A stretch of 64,000 nucleotides of DNA, from positions 248,001 to 312,000 of the forward strand of contig NZ_CP017659.1 in assembly GCF_015326965.1 (NCBI RefSeq), in the 5' to 3' direction. Below the pieces are notes generated by a model. It made no database searches. It had not been told where the DNA came from and worked only from the letters and a program-made list of their open reading frames with translations. Position numbers and translations under genes: made by a program. This document shows positions 9,293 through 18,957 of this stretch, piece by piece. Source of the stretch: Paenibacillus sp. JZ16. Lineage in GTDB: Bacteria; Bacillota; Bacilli; Paenibacillales; Paenibacillaceae. Positions within the stretch are counted from its first letter, which is position 1. Each line of letters opens with the position of its first letter.

Positions 9293-10588
9293 ATGAAAAC
9301 ATCTAAGAAGCTTAGAACGCTGCTGCTCACCGGAACAGCCGCGCTGCTGCTTATGTCAACCGTAGCCTGCGGATCTGGAGAGAAAGACGCTGCCGAGCCG
9401 GAAAAGGTTACCTTGAACATCATGCATCCATGGACCTCGCCGAACGTGGATAACGAGGTGTACAAGGAACGGATCGCGGAGTTTGAAAAACAGCATCCCG
9501 ACATTATCATCAAGCAGGACGGGGTAGCGGCAACCGAGTACAAAACGAAGCTGCGCACGCTGGCTGCCGCCAACAACCTGTCGGATATTAATGTCGTATG
9601 GCCTGGCGCCGATCTGGCTCCTTTGGTAGCCGGGGATCTGCTGATGCCGCTGGATGGCCTGATGGACAACTGGAAGGATATTTTGCCGGAGGACGCATTG
9701 GCCGGGTTCAACCAGAACGACAGTCAATTTGCCGTGCCGACCAAACAAACCTTCGTGGATATTATTTACTACAACAAGGAAATGTTCGCTGGAGTCGGTT
9801 ATGACCAATTTCCGGCTACCTACGACGAGTTCATTGATGCGGTGAAAAAGCTGAAGGAAGCCGGCATTACGCCGATCTCTCTGGGCAACAAAGAGAAATG
9901 GCCGCTTCAATCGTCCTTCTTGTCGATTATCGGTGACCGTTATGTAGGCAGTGACTTCTTACAGAAAATTCTGAACAAGGAAGCCAAATTTACCGATCCC
10001 GAATATGTGAAAGCGATTGCCGTCATTGACGAACTCGCCAAGCTGGGAGCATTTAATACCGATGCAAACAACATGGATTCCGTGCAAGGCCAGGACTACT
10101 TCATACAAGGCAAAGCAGCCATGCATATCTCTTCTTCCACCGTTGACGGAAGAATCCGCATCAACAACGAGGAAGGGGACAAATTCGGCATTGCGCTCTT
10201 CCCGAGCGTACCTGACGGCTCCGGCGATCCGGTGAAAAGCGCGGGCGTCGTTCAGTACGGCATTTCCATTAAAAAAGGATTGAGCGATGAAAAGAAAGCG
10301 GCTGCCGAGGAATTCATTAAATTTTTTGTTAATGAGGACCTGTACAAAGATCTGATCAGTAAAGGCGTTGTCGTACCGGCCAACGTTGAAATTCCTGAAG
10401 ATGCGAGCCCGTATCTCAAGGAAATGCTGGAGTTGACCAACAAGGGAACGGCGCCGGTATTCGACAGCGTGATTCCGACCCAAGTTACCGATGTCATGCA
10501 GAACGGATTGCAGGCTCTGACGATTGGCAGAGGAACGCCGGAAGAGCTCGCTCAAGAGGTTCAGGAAGCGTTCGACAACATGAAGTAA
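9293..10588 (+). CDS. Sugar ABC transporter substrate-binding lipoprotein
   Basis: A 431-residue extracellular solute-binding protein, family 1. The signal peptide ends in a lipobox (STVAC) at about residue 26. The mature part has the MalE-type fold (TLNIMHPWTSPNVDNE, EFEKQHPDIIIKQDG, INVVWPGADLAPLVAGDLLM, DIIYYNKEMFA). It binds oligosaccharides outside the membrane for the two permeases that follow. No ATPase is encoded here, as is usual for such Firmicute systems, which share an MsmX-like ATPase. The ATG follows AGAGAGGGG. Confidence 0.92.
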   Translation: MKTSKKLRTLLLTGTAALLLMSTVACGSGEKDAAEPEKVTLNIMHPWTSPNVDNEVYKERIAEFEKQHPDIIIKQDGVAATEYKTKLRTLAAANNLSDINVVWPGADLAPLVAGDLLMPLDGLMDNWKDILPEDALAGFNQNDSQFAVPTKQTFVDIIYYNKEMFAGVGYDQFPATYDEFIDAVKKLKEAGITPISLGNKEKWPLQSSFLSIIGDRYVGSDFLQKILNKEAKFTDPEYVKAIAVIDELAKLGAFNTDANNMDSVQGQDYFIQGKAAMHISSSTVDGRIRINNEEGDKFGIALFPSVPDGSGDPVKSAGVVQYGISIKKGLSDEKKAAAEEFIKFFVNEDLYKDLISKGVVVPANVEIPEDASPYLKEMLELTNKGTAPVFDSVIPTQVTDVMQNGLQALTIGRGTPEELAQEVQEAFDNMK

Positions 10589-10625
10589 GGGCGCACTTCC
10601 TAAGTCAAGATCATGATGGTACAAA

Positions 10626-10650
10626 GAAAAACCCGGCAGCGGGTTTTTCT
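10626..10650 (+). terminator. Intra-operon terminator or processing hairpin
   Basis: A perfect 10-bp stem (GAAAAACCCG, loop GCAG, CGGGTTTTTC) lies between the binding-protein and permease genes. It looks like a partial terminator or mRNA-stabilising hairpin that keeps binding protein in excess over permease. It is symmetrical (A-run before, T-run within), so it could act in both directions. Confidence 0.75.
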
Positions 10651-10681
10651 TATTAAAGGCAGAAAGAAAGGAGTTACGCCA

Positions 10682-11554
10682 ATGCATACGCTTAAGCATA
10701 CGAAATGGGCTATTTTCTTGGGCTTGGCGCCAGCACTCATTATATATATATGTATTGCCATTTTTCCTATCGGCTTATCGGTTTATTATTCCTTGATGAA
10801 CTGGGATGGGATCACGCCTATGCGTTTTATCGGGCTGGACAATTTTGTTGATATTTTTAAGGACGATATTTTTTGGCTGTCCGTTAAAAACAACGTCATC
10901 ATTATGTTTACAGGGATCGCGGGACAGATCCCGCTTGGCCTCCTGCTGGCCTTGCTGCTGAATCGAGGGCTGAAGGGCTCCAGTTTCTTCCGGACGATCG
11001 GATTCCTGCCCGTGGTCATCTCATCGGTCATGGTGTCCCTGATCTGGGGCATGGTGTACAACACGGAATACGGGATGCTGAACAATCTGCTTGGTGTTTT
11101 GGGACTCGAGAGCTGGCAGCAGAATTGGCTGGGCGATCCGTTTTGGTCCATGATCTCGATCAGCATCGCTTATATATGGCAAAACTGCGGACTGTACATG
11201 ATTATTTTATTGGCAGCTTTGCAGAACATCCCCGATGAAGTCAATGAGGCGGCAGCCCTTGACGGGGCGACCGGATTAAACCGGATTATGCGCATTACCA
11301 TTCCGATGATCCGCGGGACATTGCTCGTTTCCGTTGTCTACAGCATCAGCAATTCGTTCCGTGTGTTTGATCTGATCCAGATCATGACCGGCGGAGGACC
11401 GGCCCATGCAACAGAGGTTATGACCGTCTATATGTATAACAACTCATTTATGAATATGAGATTCGGCTACGGCAGCGCGGTATCCGTATTGATTCTTCTG
11501 TTTAGCCTTATCGTTATTACAATCGTGAATCGAATTGCTAGAGAAAAAGAATAG
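10682..11554 (+). CDS. Sugar ABC transporter permease (MalF/UgpA type)
   Basis: A 290-residue inner-membrane protein with six predicted membrane segments. The cytoplasmic EAA loop reads VNEAAALDGATGLNRIMRIT, where the shared ATPase docks. It pairs with the following MalG-type permease. ATG 10682 is preferred because AAAGGAG lies 8 bp upstream; a longer frame from 10613 would read through the hairpin at 10626-10650. Confidence 0.92.
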   Translation: MHTLKHTKWAIFLGLAPALIIYICIAIFPIGLSVYYSLMNWDGITPMRFIGLDNFVDIFKDDIFWLSVKNNVIIMFTGIAGQIPLGLLLALLLNRGLKGSSFFRTIGFLPVVISSVMVSLIWGMVYNTEYGMLNNLLGVLGLESWQQNWLGDPFWSMISISIAYIWQNCGLYMIILLAALQNIPDEVNEAAALDGATGLNRIMRITIPMIRGTLLVSVVYSISNSFRVFDLIQIMTGGGPAHATEVMTVYMYNNSFMNMRFGYGSAVSVLILLFSLIVITIVNRIAREKE

Positions 11555-11570
11555 AAGGGAGAGGGAGGAG

Positions 11571-12401
11571 ATGTACAGACAAACGAAATGGTTCCATTTA
11601 TCGGCATACACATTTTTGGGGATATTCGCTATTATTAATATAATCCCTTTCTTTTGGATGATCGTAGATTCTTTCAAAACCGAACAGGAATATGCGGCGA
11701 ACCCGTTCTCCATACCAACCGAACTGCAATTCTCCAATTACGCAAAAGCGTGGGAAGTTGCGAATATGGATACCTACTTTCTCAACAGTATCATCGTAAC
11801 CGTGGTATCGTTGGTCGTGACGGTCCTTCTCGGATCGCTTGCGGCGTACTTCTTGGCAAGGTTCAATTTTAAACTGCGCGGAGCGACTTACGCGATATTT
11901 TTGCTGGGCATGGTCGTTCCGATCCACGCGACCTTGATTCCGATCTTTCTGATCATGCGGAACCTGCATTTGCTGGATACGCATTTATCGTTGATTCTAC
12001 CTTACACGGCCTTCCATTTGTCGTTGACAATCTTTATTCTGGAAGGCTTCATGAGAGGATTTCCGAAGGATCTCGAAGAATCAGGCGTCATGGACGGCGC
12101 GGGCGTCTTCAAAATTTTCTGGTCGATCATTTTACCGATCACGCGTCCGGCCATTTCAACTGTCGTGATTCTAAACTTTATCTATAATTGGAACGAGTAT
12201 TTGTTTGCGCTCGTCTTGATCAGTTCATCGTCGCTGAAAACATTGCCGCTCGGACTCGCCAACTTTGTCGGCATCGAGACGGCCAGCCTGACGCTGCAAA
12301 TGGCGGCACTGACGATCGCGCTTATACCGATCATCATTTTCTACCTGCTGCTGCAAAAACAACTGGTTAACGGCATGACGGCAGGAGCAGTTAAAGGTTA
12401 A
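11571..12401 (+). CDS. Sugar ABC transporter permease (MalG/UgpE type)
   Basis: A 276-residue, six-segment permease, second half of the importer channel. Its EAA loop is LEESGVMDGAGVFKIFWSII, and the C-terminus (LLQKQLVNGMTAGAVKG) is typical of MalG-type subunits. GGGAGGAG lies directly before ATG 11571. It is 16 bp after the first permease gene and 47 bp before the sensor kinase, so all are likely co-transcribed. Confidence 0.92.
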   Translation: MYRQTKWFHLSAYTFLGIFAIINIIPFFWMIVDSFKTEQEYAANPFSIPTELQFSNYAKAWEVANMDTYFLNSIIVTVVSLVVTVLLGSLAAYFLARFNFKLRGATYAIFLLGMVVPIHATLIPIFLIMRNLHLLDTHLSLILPYTAFHLSLTIFILEGFMRGFPKDLEESGVMDGAGVFKIFWSIILPITRPAISTVVILNFIYNWNEYLFALVLISSSSLKTLPLGLANFVGIETASLTLQMAALTIALIPIIIFYLLLQKQLVNGMTAGAVKG

Positions 12402-12448
12402 ACAGGTTTCAATTCTACATCATGAGGACATCGAAAGAGGGAATGGAC

Positions 12449-14248
12449 ATGCGCAGCAGTTTTGGCTGGATCGGGAATTATGGTCTGAAACAGAAAGCAC
12501 TGGTCATTTTCCTCTTTTTTGTCATTTTGCCTACGCTTGGGGTCGGCGTCCTTGCTCAAGACAAACTGAACGAAGTGCTGCGGGGCCAATTTATCCAATC
12601 AAGCCAGCGCAGTCTGGAGATTGTAACGAATCAACTGGAAGAGCAAACGACCATGATTGAGGATATTGCCGATTATTTGATACTGAGCAATGACATGCGT
12701 CAATATTTGCGGCTGGATCCACCGCCGGAGAGTGAGAGAGCGGAGCGGTTGAAGCAAAATCTCGAAGGTTTCCTGACGTTTCAGTTAATGTCCAAAAATT
12801 ATATCAAATCGATTTCCATCACCGGCTTTAACGGCAATTCCATCGAGATGGGCGAGCCGATTCACGGCAACGAAGAATCATGGAACCAGCTCGCGGACGA
12901 GCACAAAGGCGGGATCGTGTGGAGCAGTGCCTATCCTTCAACCAGCGGTTGGTATGGAGAAGTAAGCCTCGTGTCCTTGTTCCGTGTACTGAACTCCTAC
13001 GACGAGATCACGCTGCCGCTTGCCCGGCTCGTGATCCGTATGGATGAAGCCAGTATATTCAAACAGCTTCAACGGGGGTTAACGCGGGACGAAGGGATGG
13101 TATTCATTGTGGATTCCGATGGACGGCCTGTTCTGCCCTCCAAAGACAGGTTTCCCTTGAATGTCGGTGATGAGGCAGCGTTTAAGGATATCGTAACCGC
13201 AGGGACGATGGGTGCTTCTACTTACCGTCACGAAGGTGATGAATATTTGACCTTTCATCAACGGATGGAAAACACCGACTGGAATATCGTTTCCATGGTG
13301 CCTAAGGCTGCGCTGGATCAGGATCTACGCGGCGTAACCATATTGATGCAGGTCATTCTCGGCGGGATTCTCCTGTTGGGTTTATCGGCCTTGATCGGCT
13401 TCCACTATACGATTATCAGACCGATCCTGCGCTTGAAGATTGAGACCAACCGGGTAAAACTAGGCGATTTCTCCGCCAGGGTCCCTATTCGTTCCAAGGA
13501 CGAGATTTCCGAATTGAACCGCAGGTTTAACGATATGGTATCCACGATTCAAGAATTGATCGAGCATAAATACAAGCTGGAACTGCGGGAGCGCGAATCG
13601 GAGCTGCGTCTGCTTCAGGAGCAGATGGATCCGCATTTTCTCTATAACACGCTCGATATGATCCGCTGGACCGCCAGGCTTGAGAAGGCGAGCGAATCCA
13701 GTCAGCTCATCGAAATCCTGTCTCGATTCTTGCGTTCCAGCCTGAACAATGGCCAGTACGAGACCAGCCTGGCAAAGGAAATGGAATTTGTGCGCTCCTA
13801 TCTGTATTTGCAGCAGAGGCGGCTGGGTACAAAACTGAAATACGCGCTTTACATGGAATATGATCTGGCAAATACGCTAACTCTGAAGGCTACCATTCAG
13901 CCATTGGTTGAGAATTTCCTTAAGCATGGCATCGATCGGGGGGAGCCGGTAGCGAAAATATCGGTCAAAGCATACAAGCGTGAGGATGAAATGTGGATCG
14001 ACGTACAGGATAACGGGCGCGGAATGGACGATGTGACCTTAGAGGAGGTCCGGGAGACTCTCCGTAACGGGGCACAGACCGGTCACAATCGAGGAGCGCT
14101 CTGCAACATCCATGAACGTCTGTACCTATTTTTCGGAGAACGCTACGGTCTGGAAGTAATCGAGGCTTCAACGCAAGGTACCTTGATTCGCCTCAAGCTC
14201 CCACATTCTGAAACCTACGGTGGTGAATCGCATGATGCAACACGATAA
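12449..14248 (+). CDS. YesM-type sensor histidine kinase
   Basis: A 599-residue membrane kinase. A first membrane segment (ALVIFLFFVILPTLGVGVLA) is followed by an extracellular Cache-like sensor of about 280 residues and a second segment (ILMQVILGGILLLGLSALIG). A HAMP linker (PILRLKIETNRVKLGDFSAR) and a His_kinase domain come next, with the phospho-acceptor His396 in QMDPHFLYNTLDMIRW. The C-terminal ATPase domain carries IQPLVENFLKHGI and DNGRGMDD. It is the usual partner of AraC-type response regulators beside oligosaccharide importers. The start at 12449 has AGAGGGA 6 bp upstream. It overlaps the regulator gene by 17 bp. Confidence 0.92.
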   Translation: MRSSFGWIGNYGLKQKALVIFLFFVILPTLGVGVLAQDKLNEVLRGQFIQSSQRSLEIVTNQLEEQTTMIEDIADYLILSNDMRQYLRLDPPPESERAERLKQNLEGFLTFQLMSKNYIKSISITGFNGNSIEMGEPIHGNEESWNQLADEHKGGIVWSSAYPSTSGWYGEVSLVSLFRVLNSYDEITLPLARLVIRMDEASIFKQLQRGLTRDEGMVFIVDSDGRPVLPSKDRFPLNVGDEAAFKDIVTAGTMGASTYRHEGDEYLTFHQRMENTDWNIVSMVPKAALDQDLRGVTILMQVILGGILLLGLSALIGFHYTIIRPILRLKIETNRVKLGDFSARVPIRSKDEISELNRRFNDMVSTIQELIEHKYKLELRERESELRLLQEQMDPHFLYNTLDMIRWTARLEKASESSQLIEILSRFLRSSLNNGQYETSLAKEMEFVRSYLYLQQRRLGTKLKYALYMEYDLANTLTLKATIQPLVENFLKHGIDRGEPVAKISVKAYKREDEMWIDVQDNGRGMDDVTLEEVRETLRNGAQTGHNRGALCNIHERLYLFFGERYGLEVIEASTQGTLIRLKLPHSETYGGESHDATR

Positions 14249-15809
14249 GACAGTAAAAATGCTGATCGTTGATGATGAACCCGTGATCTGTCAAGGCCTG
14301 CGCTATACGATTGATTGGGCGGATCATGGCGTTGAAGTCGTTGCGGAAGCCTATGACGGCAGTGAAGCGCTGCAGGTGGTCCAAGAACAAGAGATTGATT
14401 TGGTTCTGACCGACATCCGGATGGAGGGAATGGACGGTCTTCAGCTTACTAAGGAGCTGAAGCGCTGCCACCCCCAGATTCGGGTCATCATGATCAGCGG
14501 TTATGAGGAATTCGAGTATGCACGCCAAGCCATCAAGCTTGATGTAACCGATTACTTATTGAAACCCGTTGATATTGAAGAATTGGTGGCGGTCGTGGCT
14601 GGAATCGTGGAAGACGTTCGCCGGAAGGATACCCGTCTTGATGGTTCAGTGAAGGATGCCGAGCTTTGGCTTGCCGAAATGGCCGCGCCGTACGAAACTT
14701 CAATAGCTAAGCCTGTGCCTCCATATCTACTAACCAGTGCCGAGTATAAACTCATAGCCACGCAGCTGGAGAAGTTCTCGAACCTCGCGGCTTCCGTGAC
14801 CGAACAAGATTTTGCGATACTTCAGCAATTGTGGCTGCATACGATACGTGATAATCTGGAATCATGCGGAGTCCGTCACGTATCCGTATTCGTGCATAAA
14901 AATTTGCTGATGACCCTGCTGATGACGGATCAACCGCTATTGAAAGGGCAGTGGGATGAAATCCTGCAAAATATGCTGGATTCTTGGCCGAAAGAGCATC
15001 GCATGTATTGCGCGGTATCGGATGCCTACACGTCCTTGGGCCAAACCGCCGCCATGTGTTCGGAAGTTCGAAACCTGCTGCCTTATCATGCTTTGGATAA
15101 CTGCCCTTTACTGGATTGCGCATATAAGACCAAAGTGGATAACGGCCGGGTGCTGCGCGATTTTGACAGTGCGGACATGGTCTCGAAGCTGTCCGTGGCG
15201 TTATTCAAGCAGGATGCTGATATGCTGGAAGAGCTGGTGCGCGGCATGTTCCAATTTTTCCGCGATCAGCGCTATCTATTGACGGATATGGTGAAGGTCT
15301 GTGACGAATTATCGATTATGCTGCGGCAGCGCCTTCGACAAAGCGGGCTGACCCAGCTTGAGCATGGCCTGGAAAGGGCGTTCGATCTGGACGTATACAA
15401 TCATCCCGAGGCGATCCGGCAGGCGATATCCACGGAAGTGTTTGACCTACTGCAGCTCATCGACAAGGTTGGCATCGACCGATCGTTCTGGATCATTGAG
15501 AAGGCCAAGAAGTATATGGCGGAACATTATCTTAGTGACCTGAAAGCATCGGAAGTGGCCGCGTATTTGAAAATTACGCCGAGCTATTTCAGCAATATTT
15601 TCAAACAAAGCACGGGAAAAAGCTTCAGCGAATACATGAACGAACTGCGCATTAACGAGGCGAGAAATCTGCTGTTGACAACGCAGGACAAGGTGTTTGA
15701 GATTGCAGATCGCGTCGGGTATAAAGAATACAAGTATTTTGTATCCGTCTTCAAACTGTACACGGGAATGACACCCAAGAAATATCGGGTCTTGAATATC
15801 AAAGAATAA
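14232..15809 (+). CDS. YesN-type response regulator (receiver plus AraC DNA-binding domain)
   Basis: A 525-residue regulator. The N-terminal receiver has the acidic pair Asp14/Asp15 and phospho-acceptor Asp61 (VLTDIRMEGMDG), with the conserved Lys in DYLLKPV. A middle region of about 270 residues has no clear family. The C-terminal 100 residues hold AraC helix-turn-helix motifs (DLKASEVAAYLKITPSYFSN; VFEIADRVGYKEYKYFVSVF). It should activate the local importer and glycosidase genes when phosphorylated by the preceding kinase. GGTGGTG lies 6 bp before the ATG pair at 14232/14235; either may be used. Confidence 0.92.
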   Translation: MMQHDKTVKMLIVDDEPVICQGLRYTIDWADHGVEVVAEAYDGSEALQVVQEQEIDLVLTDIRMEGMDGLQLTKELKRCHPQIRVIMISGYEEFEYARQAIKLDVTDYLLKPVDIEELVAVVAGIVEDVRRKDTRLDGSVKDAELWLAEMAAPYETSIAKPVPPYLLTSAEYKLIATQLEKFSNLAASVTEQDFAILQQLWLHTIRDNLESCGVRHVSVFVHKNLLMTLLMTDQPLLKGQWDEILQNMLDSWPKEHRMYCAVSDAYTSLGQTAAMCSEVRNLLPYHALDNCPLLDCAYKTKVDNGRVLRDFDSADMVSKLSVALFKQDADMLEELVRGMFQFFRDQRYLLTDMVKVCDELSIMLRQRLRQSGLTQLEHGLERAFDLDVYNHPEAIRQAISTEVFDLLQLIDKVGIDRSFWIIEKAKKYMAEHYLSDLKASEVAAYLKITPSYFSNIFKQSTGKSFSEYMNELRINEARNLLLTTQDKVFEIADRVGYKEYKYFVSVFKLYTGMTPKKYRVLNIKE

Positions 15810-15842
15810 GCATACTGACCAGATTGGAAGGAGAAGGGGAAA

Positions 15843-18167
15843 ATGGATAAGTATCGGAATGCGGCACTTCCCGTTGACGAGCGCGTAGAGGATTTGCTGT
15901 CGAGAATGACGCTGCGCGAGAAGGTCGGGCAGCTGAACCAGCACTTGTACGGCTGGATGGCATATGGGCAACTCGAAGGGACTGAAACGGAGTTTGAACT
16001 AACCGAATTATTCAAAGAGCATGTCGAGTGGGGAGCTGGCATGGGGGCGTTGTACGGACTGTTCCGGGCGGACCCTTGGTCCGGAGTGACCTATGAGAAC
16101 GGGATTCCTACGCAAGACAATGCCAAGGTAGCGAATGCCATACAGCGCTATGTGATCGAACACAGCCGGCTTGGCATTCCTGTTCTTCTCTCGGAGGAAT
16201 GTCCCCATGGTCATCAGGCGCTTGACGGAACGCTTCTGCCCGTTAATACGGCCATCGGATCGACGTGGAATCCCGAATTAATTGAACGCGCCTATTCCCA
16301 TGTGGCCTCCGAAATCCGCAGCCGCGGGGCTCACATCGGCTTGGTATCGGTACTGGACATCCTGCAGGATCCGCGGTGGGGACGCTCCGAGGAGTGTTAC
16401 GGGGAAGATCCGTACCTGGCTGCGCGGATGACGGAAGCGGTTGTGCACGGCATGCAGGGAAGAGAGCAAGAAGAGTGGAAGCGCCCGGACAAGGCGGCAG
16501 CCGTGCTCAAGCATCTGTGCGCTCAGGGAGCAGGGCAGGGCGGTCGCAATGCAGGACCGGTTCCCGTTGGCGAGCGGGAGCTTCGCGAAATTCATCTGCC
16601 GGCTGCGCAGGCCGGAATCAAGGCAGGAGCGGCAGGGGTCATGGCGGCCTATAATGAGCTTGACGGCATCCCATGTCACGCCAATGATAAACTGTTAACC
16701 GGCATTCTGAGAGATGAATGGGGATTCGATGGGATTGTCATGGCGGATGGAACGGCCATCGACCGTTTGGTGTCCATAACGGGAGATTATGAGTCGGCTG
16801 CAGGACTTGCCCTGTCATCCGGGGTTGATCTTAGCCTATGGGACAAGTCGTTCACCACGCTTGAACAAGCGGTGAAACAAGGGAAGGCCGATATGGAGTA
16901 CATCGATCGCGCGGTGGCTCGAGTGCTTCGGCTTAAATTCAGACTGGGACTGTTCGAGCACCCGTACATAGACGAAGGCTTGGCAGCTGCAACCGTCAAT
17001 AATGCTGTCGCTAAAGACTTGAATGCATCCGTCGCAAGAGAAGCGGTTGTGCTGCTCAAGAACGACTCAAACGTACTGCCGCTGAATAGCGGCCGGATCA
17101 AACGACTGGCGGTCATCGGACCCAACGCGGACAGGCTTTACAACCAGCTTGGAGACTACACCAGCGTTCAGCGCGAGGGCAGCGGAGTCACGGCGCTTCA
17201 AGGCATTCGGATGGCTGCACCCGCAGGCACGGACATCGTCTTTGCTCCCGGATGCAGCGTGCGAGGCATGTCCACGCATGGTCTACCCGAGGCGGTTGAA
17301 GCAGCCCGTTCCGCGGATGCGGTCGTGCTCGTGCTCGGCGGCAGCAGTGCCCGCCAATTCGGAGATACGTTTGATAGTAATGGTGCAGCCATTGTAGCAG
17401 AAGGGGATCCGACGGAAATGGATTGCGGCGAAGGCGTCGATCTGGCCGATCTCCGATTAGGCGGCATACAGGAGCAATTGGTCCGGGAAATTCACGCGCT
17501 CGGCAAACCAGTTATTACGGTACTCATTCAGGGACGTCCGCTGGCCATCGCCGAGGTTGCTGAGCTCAGCGATGCACTGCTGTGTGCCTGGTATCCTGGA
17601 AGCGAAGGAGGCCGTGCCATTGGCGAGATCCTGTTTGGACAGGTGAATCCCAGCGGCAAGCTTTCCGTATCCATACCACGCTCCGTGGGTCAATTGCCGG
17701 TTTATTATAATCAGAAGAACGCTGGACAGCCTCGTCCCTATGTCGATATGCCGTCCAAGCCGCTATATCCGTTCGGATTCGGCCTTGGTTACAGCATGTT
17801 TGAATACGGAACTCCAACGATTTCGCAGAAGGAAATGACGCTGGAAGAGCTTCGATCCGGAGGCCGTGTCGAGGTCAGCGTGGAAGTGAGAAACAGCGGG
17901 GACATGAAAGGACTTGAAACCGTACAGCTCTATATTCAAGGCGATCAATCAGGGATTACCCGCCGTTTGCGGGAATTAAAGGGATTTAAGAAGATAGCGC
18001 TGGAGCCCGGCGATGTAAGCACCGTCACCTTCGAGCTTGGCTTCGAGGAATTGGCTATATGGGATCGAAACATGGAATTCGAGGTAGTCCCTTGTCGAGT
18101 CAATATCGTAGTGGGTGCCCATTCGGATTGGGAAACCGGTATTGTTCAGTTAAGGTTAAAGTCCTAA
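15843..18167 (+). CDS. GH3-family beta-glycosidase
   Basis: A 774-residue enzyme with the GH3 (beta/alpha)8 domain, the alpha/beta sandwich domain and a C-terminal fibronectin-III-like domain (RVEVSVEVRNSGDMKGLETV). The catalytic nucleophile is expected at Asp302 (GFDGIVMADG), and the conserved KHLCAQG segment is present. The lack of a signal peptide indicates a cytoplasmic enzyme working on imported beta-linked oligosaccharides (glucosides, xylosides or similar). Its start follows GGAGAAGGGG. It is the last gene of the GH130-importer-two-component cluster and is followed by a terminator. Confidence 0.92.
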   Translation: MDKYRNAALPVDERVEDLLSRMTLREKVGQLNQHLYGWMAYGQLEGTETEFELTELFKEHVEWGAGMGALYGLFRADPWSGVTYENGIPTQDNAKVANAIQRYVIEHSRLGIPVLLSEECPHGHQALDGTLLPVNTAIGSTWNPELIERAYSHVASEIRSRGAHIGLVSVLDILQDPRWGRSEECYGEDPYLAARMTEAVVHGMQGREQEEWKRPDKAAAVLKHLCAQGAGQGGRNAGPVPVGERELREIHLPAAQAGIKAGAAGVMAAYNELDGIPCHANDKLLTGILRDEWGFDGIVMADGTAIDRLVSITGDYESAAGLALSSGVDLSLWDKSFTTLEQAVKQGKADMEYIDRAVARVLRLKFRLGLFEHPYIDEGLAAATVNNAVAKDLNASVAREAVVLLKNDSNVLPLNSGRIKRLAVIGPNADRLYNQLGDYTSVQREGSGVTALQGIRMAAPAGTDIVFAPGCSVRGMSTHGLPEAVEAARSADAVVLVLGGSSARQFGDTFDSNGAAIVAEGDPTEMDCGEGVDLADLRLGGIQEQLVREIHALGKPVITVLIQGRPLAIAEVAELSDALLCAWYPGSEGGRAIGEILFGQVNPSGKLSVSIPRSVGQLPVYYNQKNAGQPRPYVDMPSKPLYPFGFGLGYSMFEYGTPTISQKEMTLEELRSGGRVEVSVEVRNSGDMKGLETVQLYIQGDQSGITRRLRELKGFKKIALEPGDVSTVTFELGFEELAIWDRNMEFEVVPCRVNIVVGAHSDWETGIVQLRLKS

Positions 18168-18222
18168 AACGAAGCTCAAACAAAAAAGGGTTCTTAAACA
18201 TTAGCACGATGCATCGATACTT

Positions 18223-18251
18223 GGAGGCAGCAATTAACGCTGTCTCTTTTT
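18223..18251 (+). terminator. Rho-independent terminator after the GH3 gene
   Basis: GAGGCAGC, loop AATTAAC, GCTGTCTC (one G-U pair) followed by five T residues. Confidence 0.8.
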
Positions 18252-18359
18252 GTCGTGAATGAGCACTTTCGTTGACTAGAAGAAGAAATTGGGATATGAT
18301 TTTAGAAATCGCGGAAAACATTATCGTTTTATTATTTTCCGAACAGGGAGGTGTGCCTA

Positions 18360-18920
18360 TTGAAAGAGCGAATTGTTGCGGCGGCAAGCCATGAAATCAA
18401 GAGAAGAGGATTACGCTTTACGATGGGGGACCTTGCCAAGCGACTGGGTATGAGCACGAAGACGCTGTACGGATGGTTCCCGTCCAAGGATGTGCTGATT
18501 GCAACGATTCTTCGTGAGGCCATTATTGAACTTCAAGAAAAAGAAAAGGACATCATGACTAATCCTGAACTGACTACGCTCGATAAACTTAAGCGATGTC
18601 TTATCCTCATTCCGACTGATTTTCAGTTTATCGGATTAAACCTCATAACCGAGCTTCAGCGTTATTATCCTGATCAATGGAAGACGCTGGATGAATTTCT
18701 GAATAAACAGTGGGACAGCATCACTGAACTATTTGAAGAAGGAATCAATCAAGGATTGTTACGTCCGTTTAATACTAAAATTTTTATTGATTTGTATGTT
18801 GGAGGCCTTTATCGCTTAATTGAGGACTCGTCTGAAAATAAAAGCAGCATTACGCTTCAGGAGAGTCTGCGGGATATGGAAGAGATCCTGTTAACCGGTA
18901 TTATTCAGAAGGAAGTTTGA
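18360..18920 (+). CDS. TetR-family transcriptional regulator
   Basis: A 186-residue regulator with an N-terminal TetR helix-turn-helix (FTMGDLAKRLGMSTKTLYGW, residues about 21-40) and a variable all-helical ligand or dimerisation domain. The TTG at 18360 is preferred because GGGAGG lies 8 bp upstream; an in-frame GTG at 18351 overlaps that site. The gene is 37 bp before a small membrane-protein gene, which it probably controls. A TetR gene beside a DUF5360 gene recalls the yvaF-yvaE-yvaD region of B. subtilis. Confidence 0.85.
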   Translation: MKERIVAAASHEIKRRGLRFTMGDLAKRLGMSTKTLYGWFPSKDVLIATILREAIIELQEKEKDIMTNPELTTLDKLKRCLILIPTDFQFIGLNLITELQRYYPDQWKTLDEFLNKQWDSITELFEEGINQGLLRPFNTKIFIDLYVGGLYRLIEDSSENKSSITLQESLRDMEEILLTGIIQKEV

Positions 18921-18957
18921 ACGATCATTATTCATTATGGAGAAGAGAGGGCAACAC

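Noticed and set aside
10613..10681. Upstream extension of the first sugar permease
   Set aside because: The extension would translate a perfect terminator-like hairpin, and ATG 10682 has a much better ribosome binding site.
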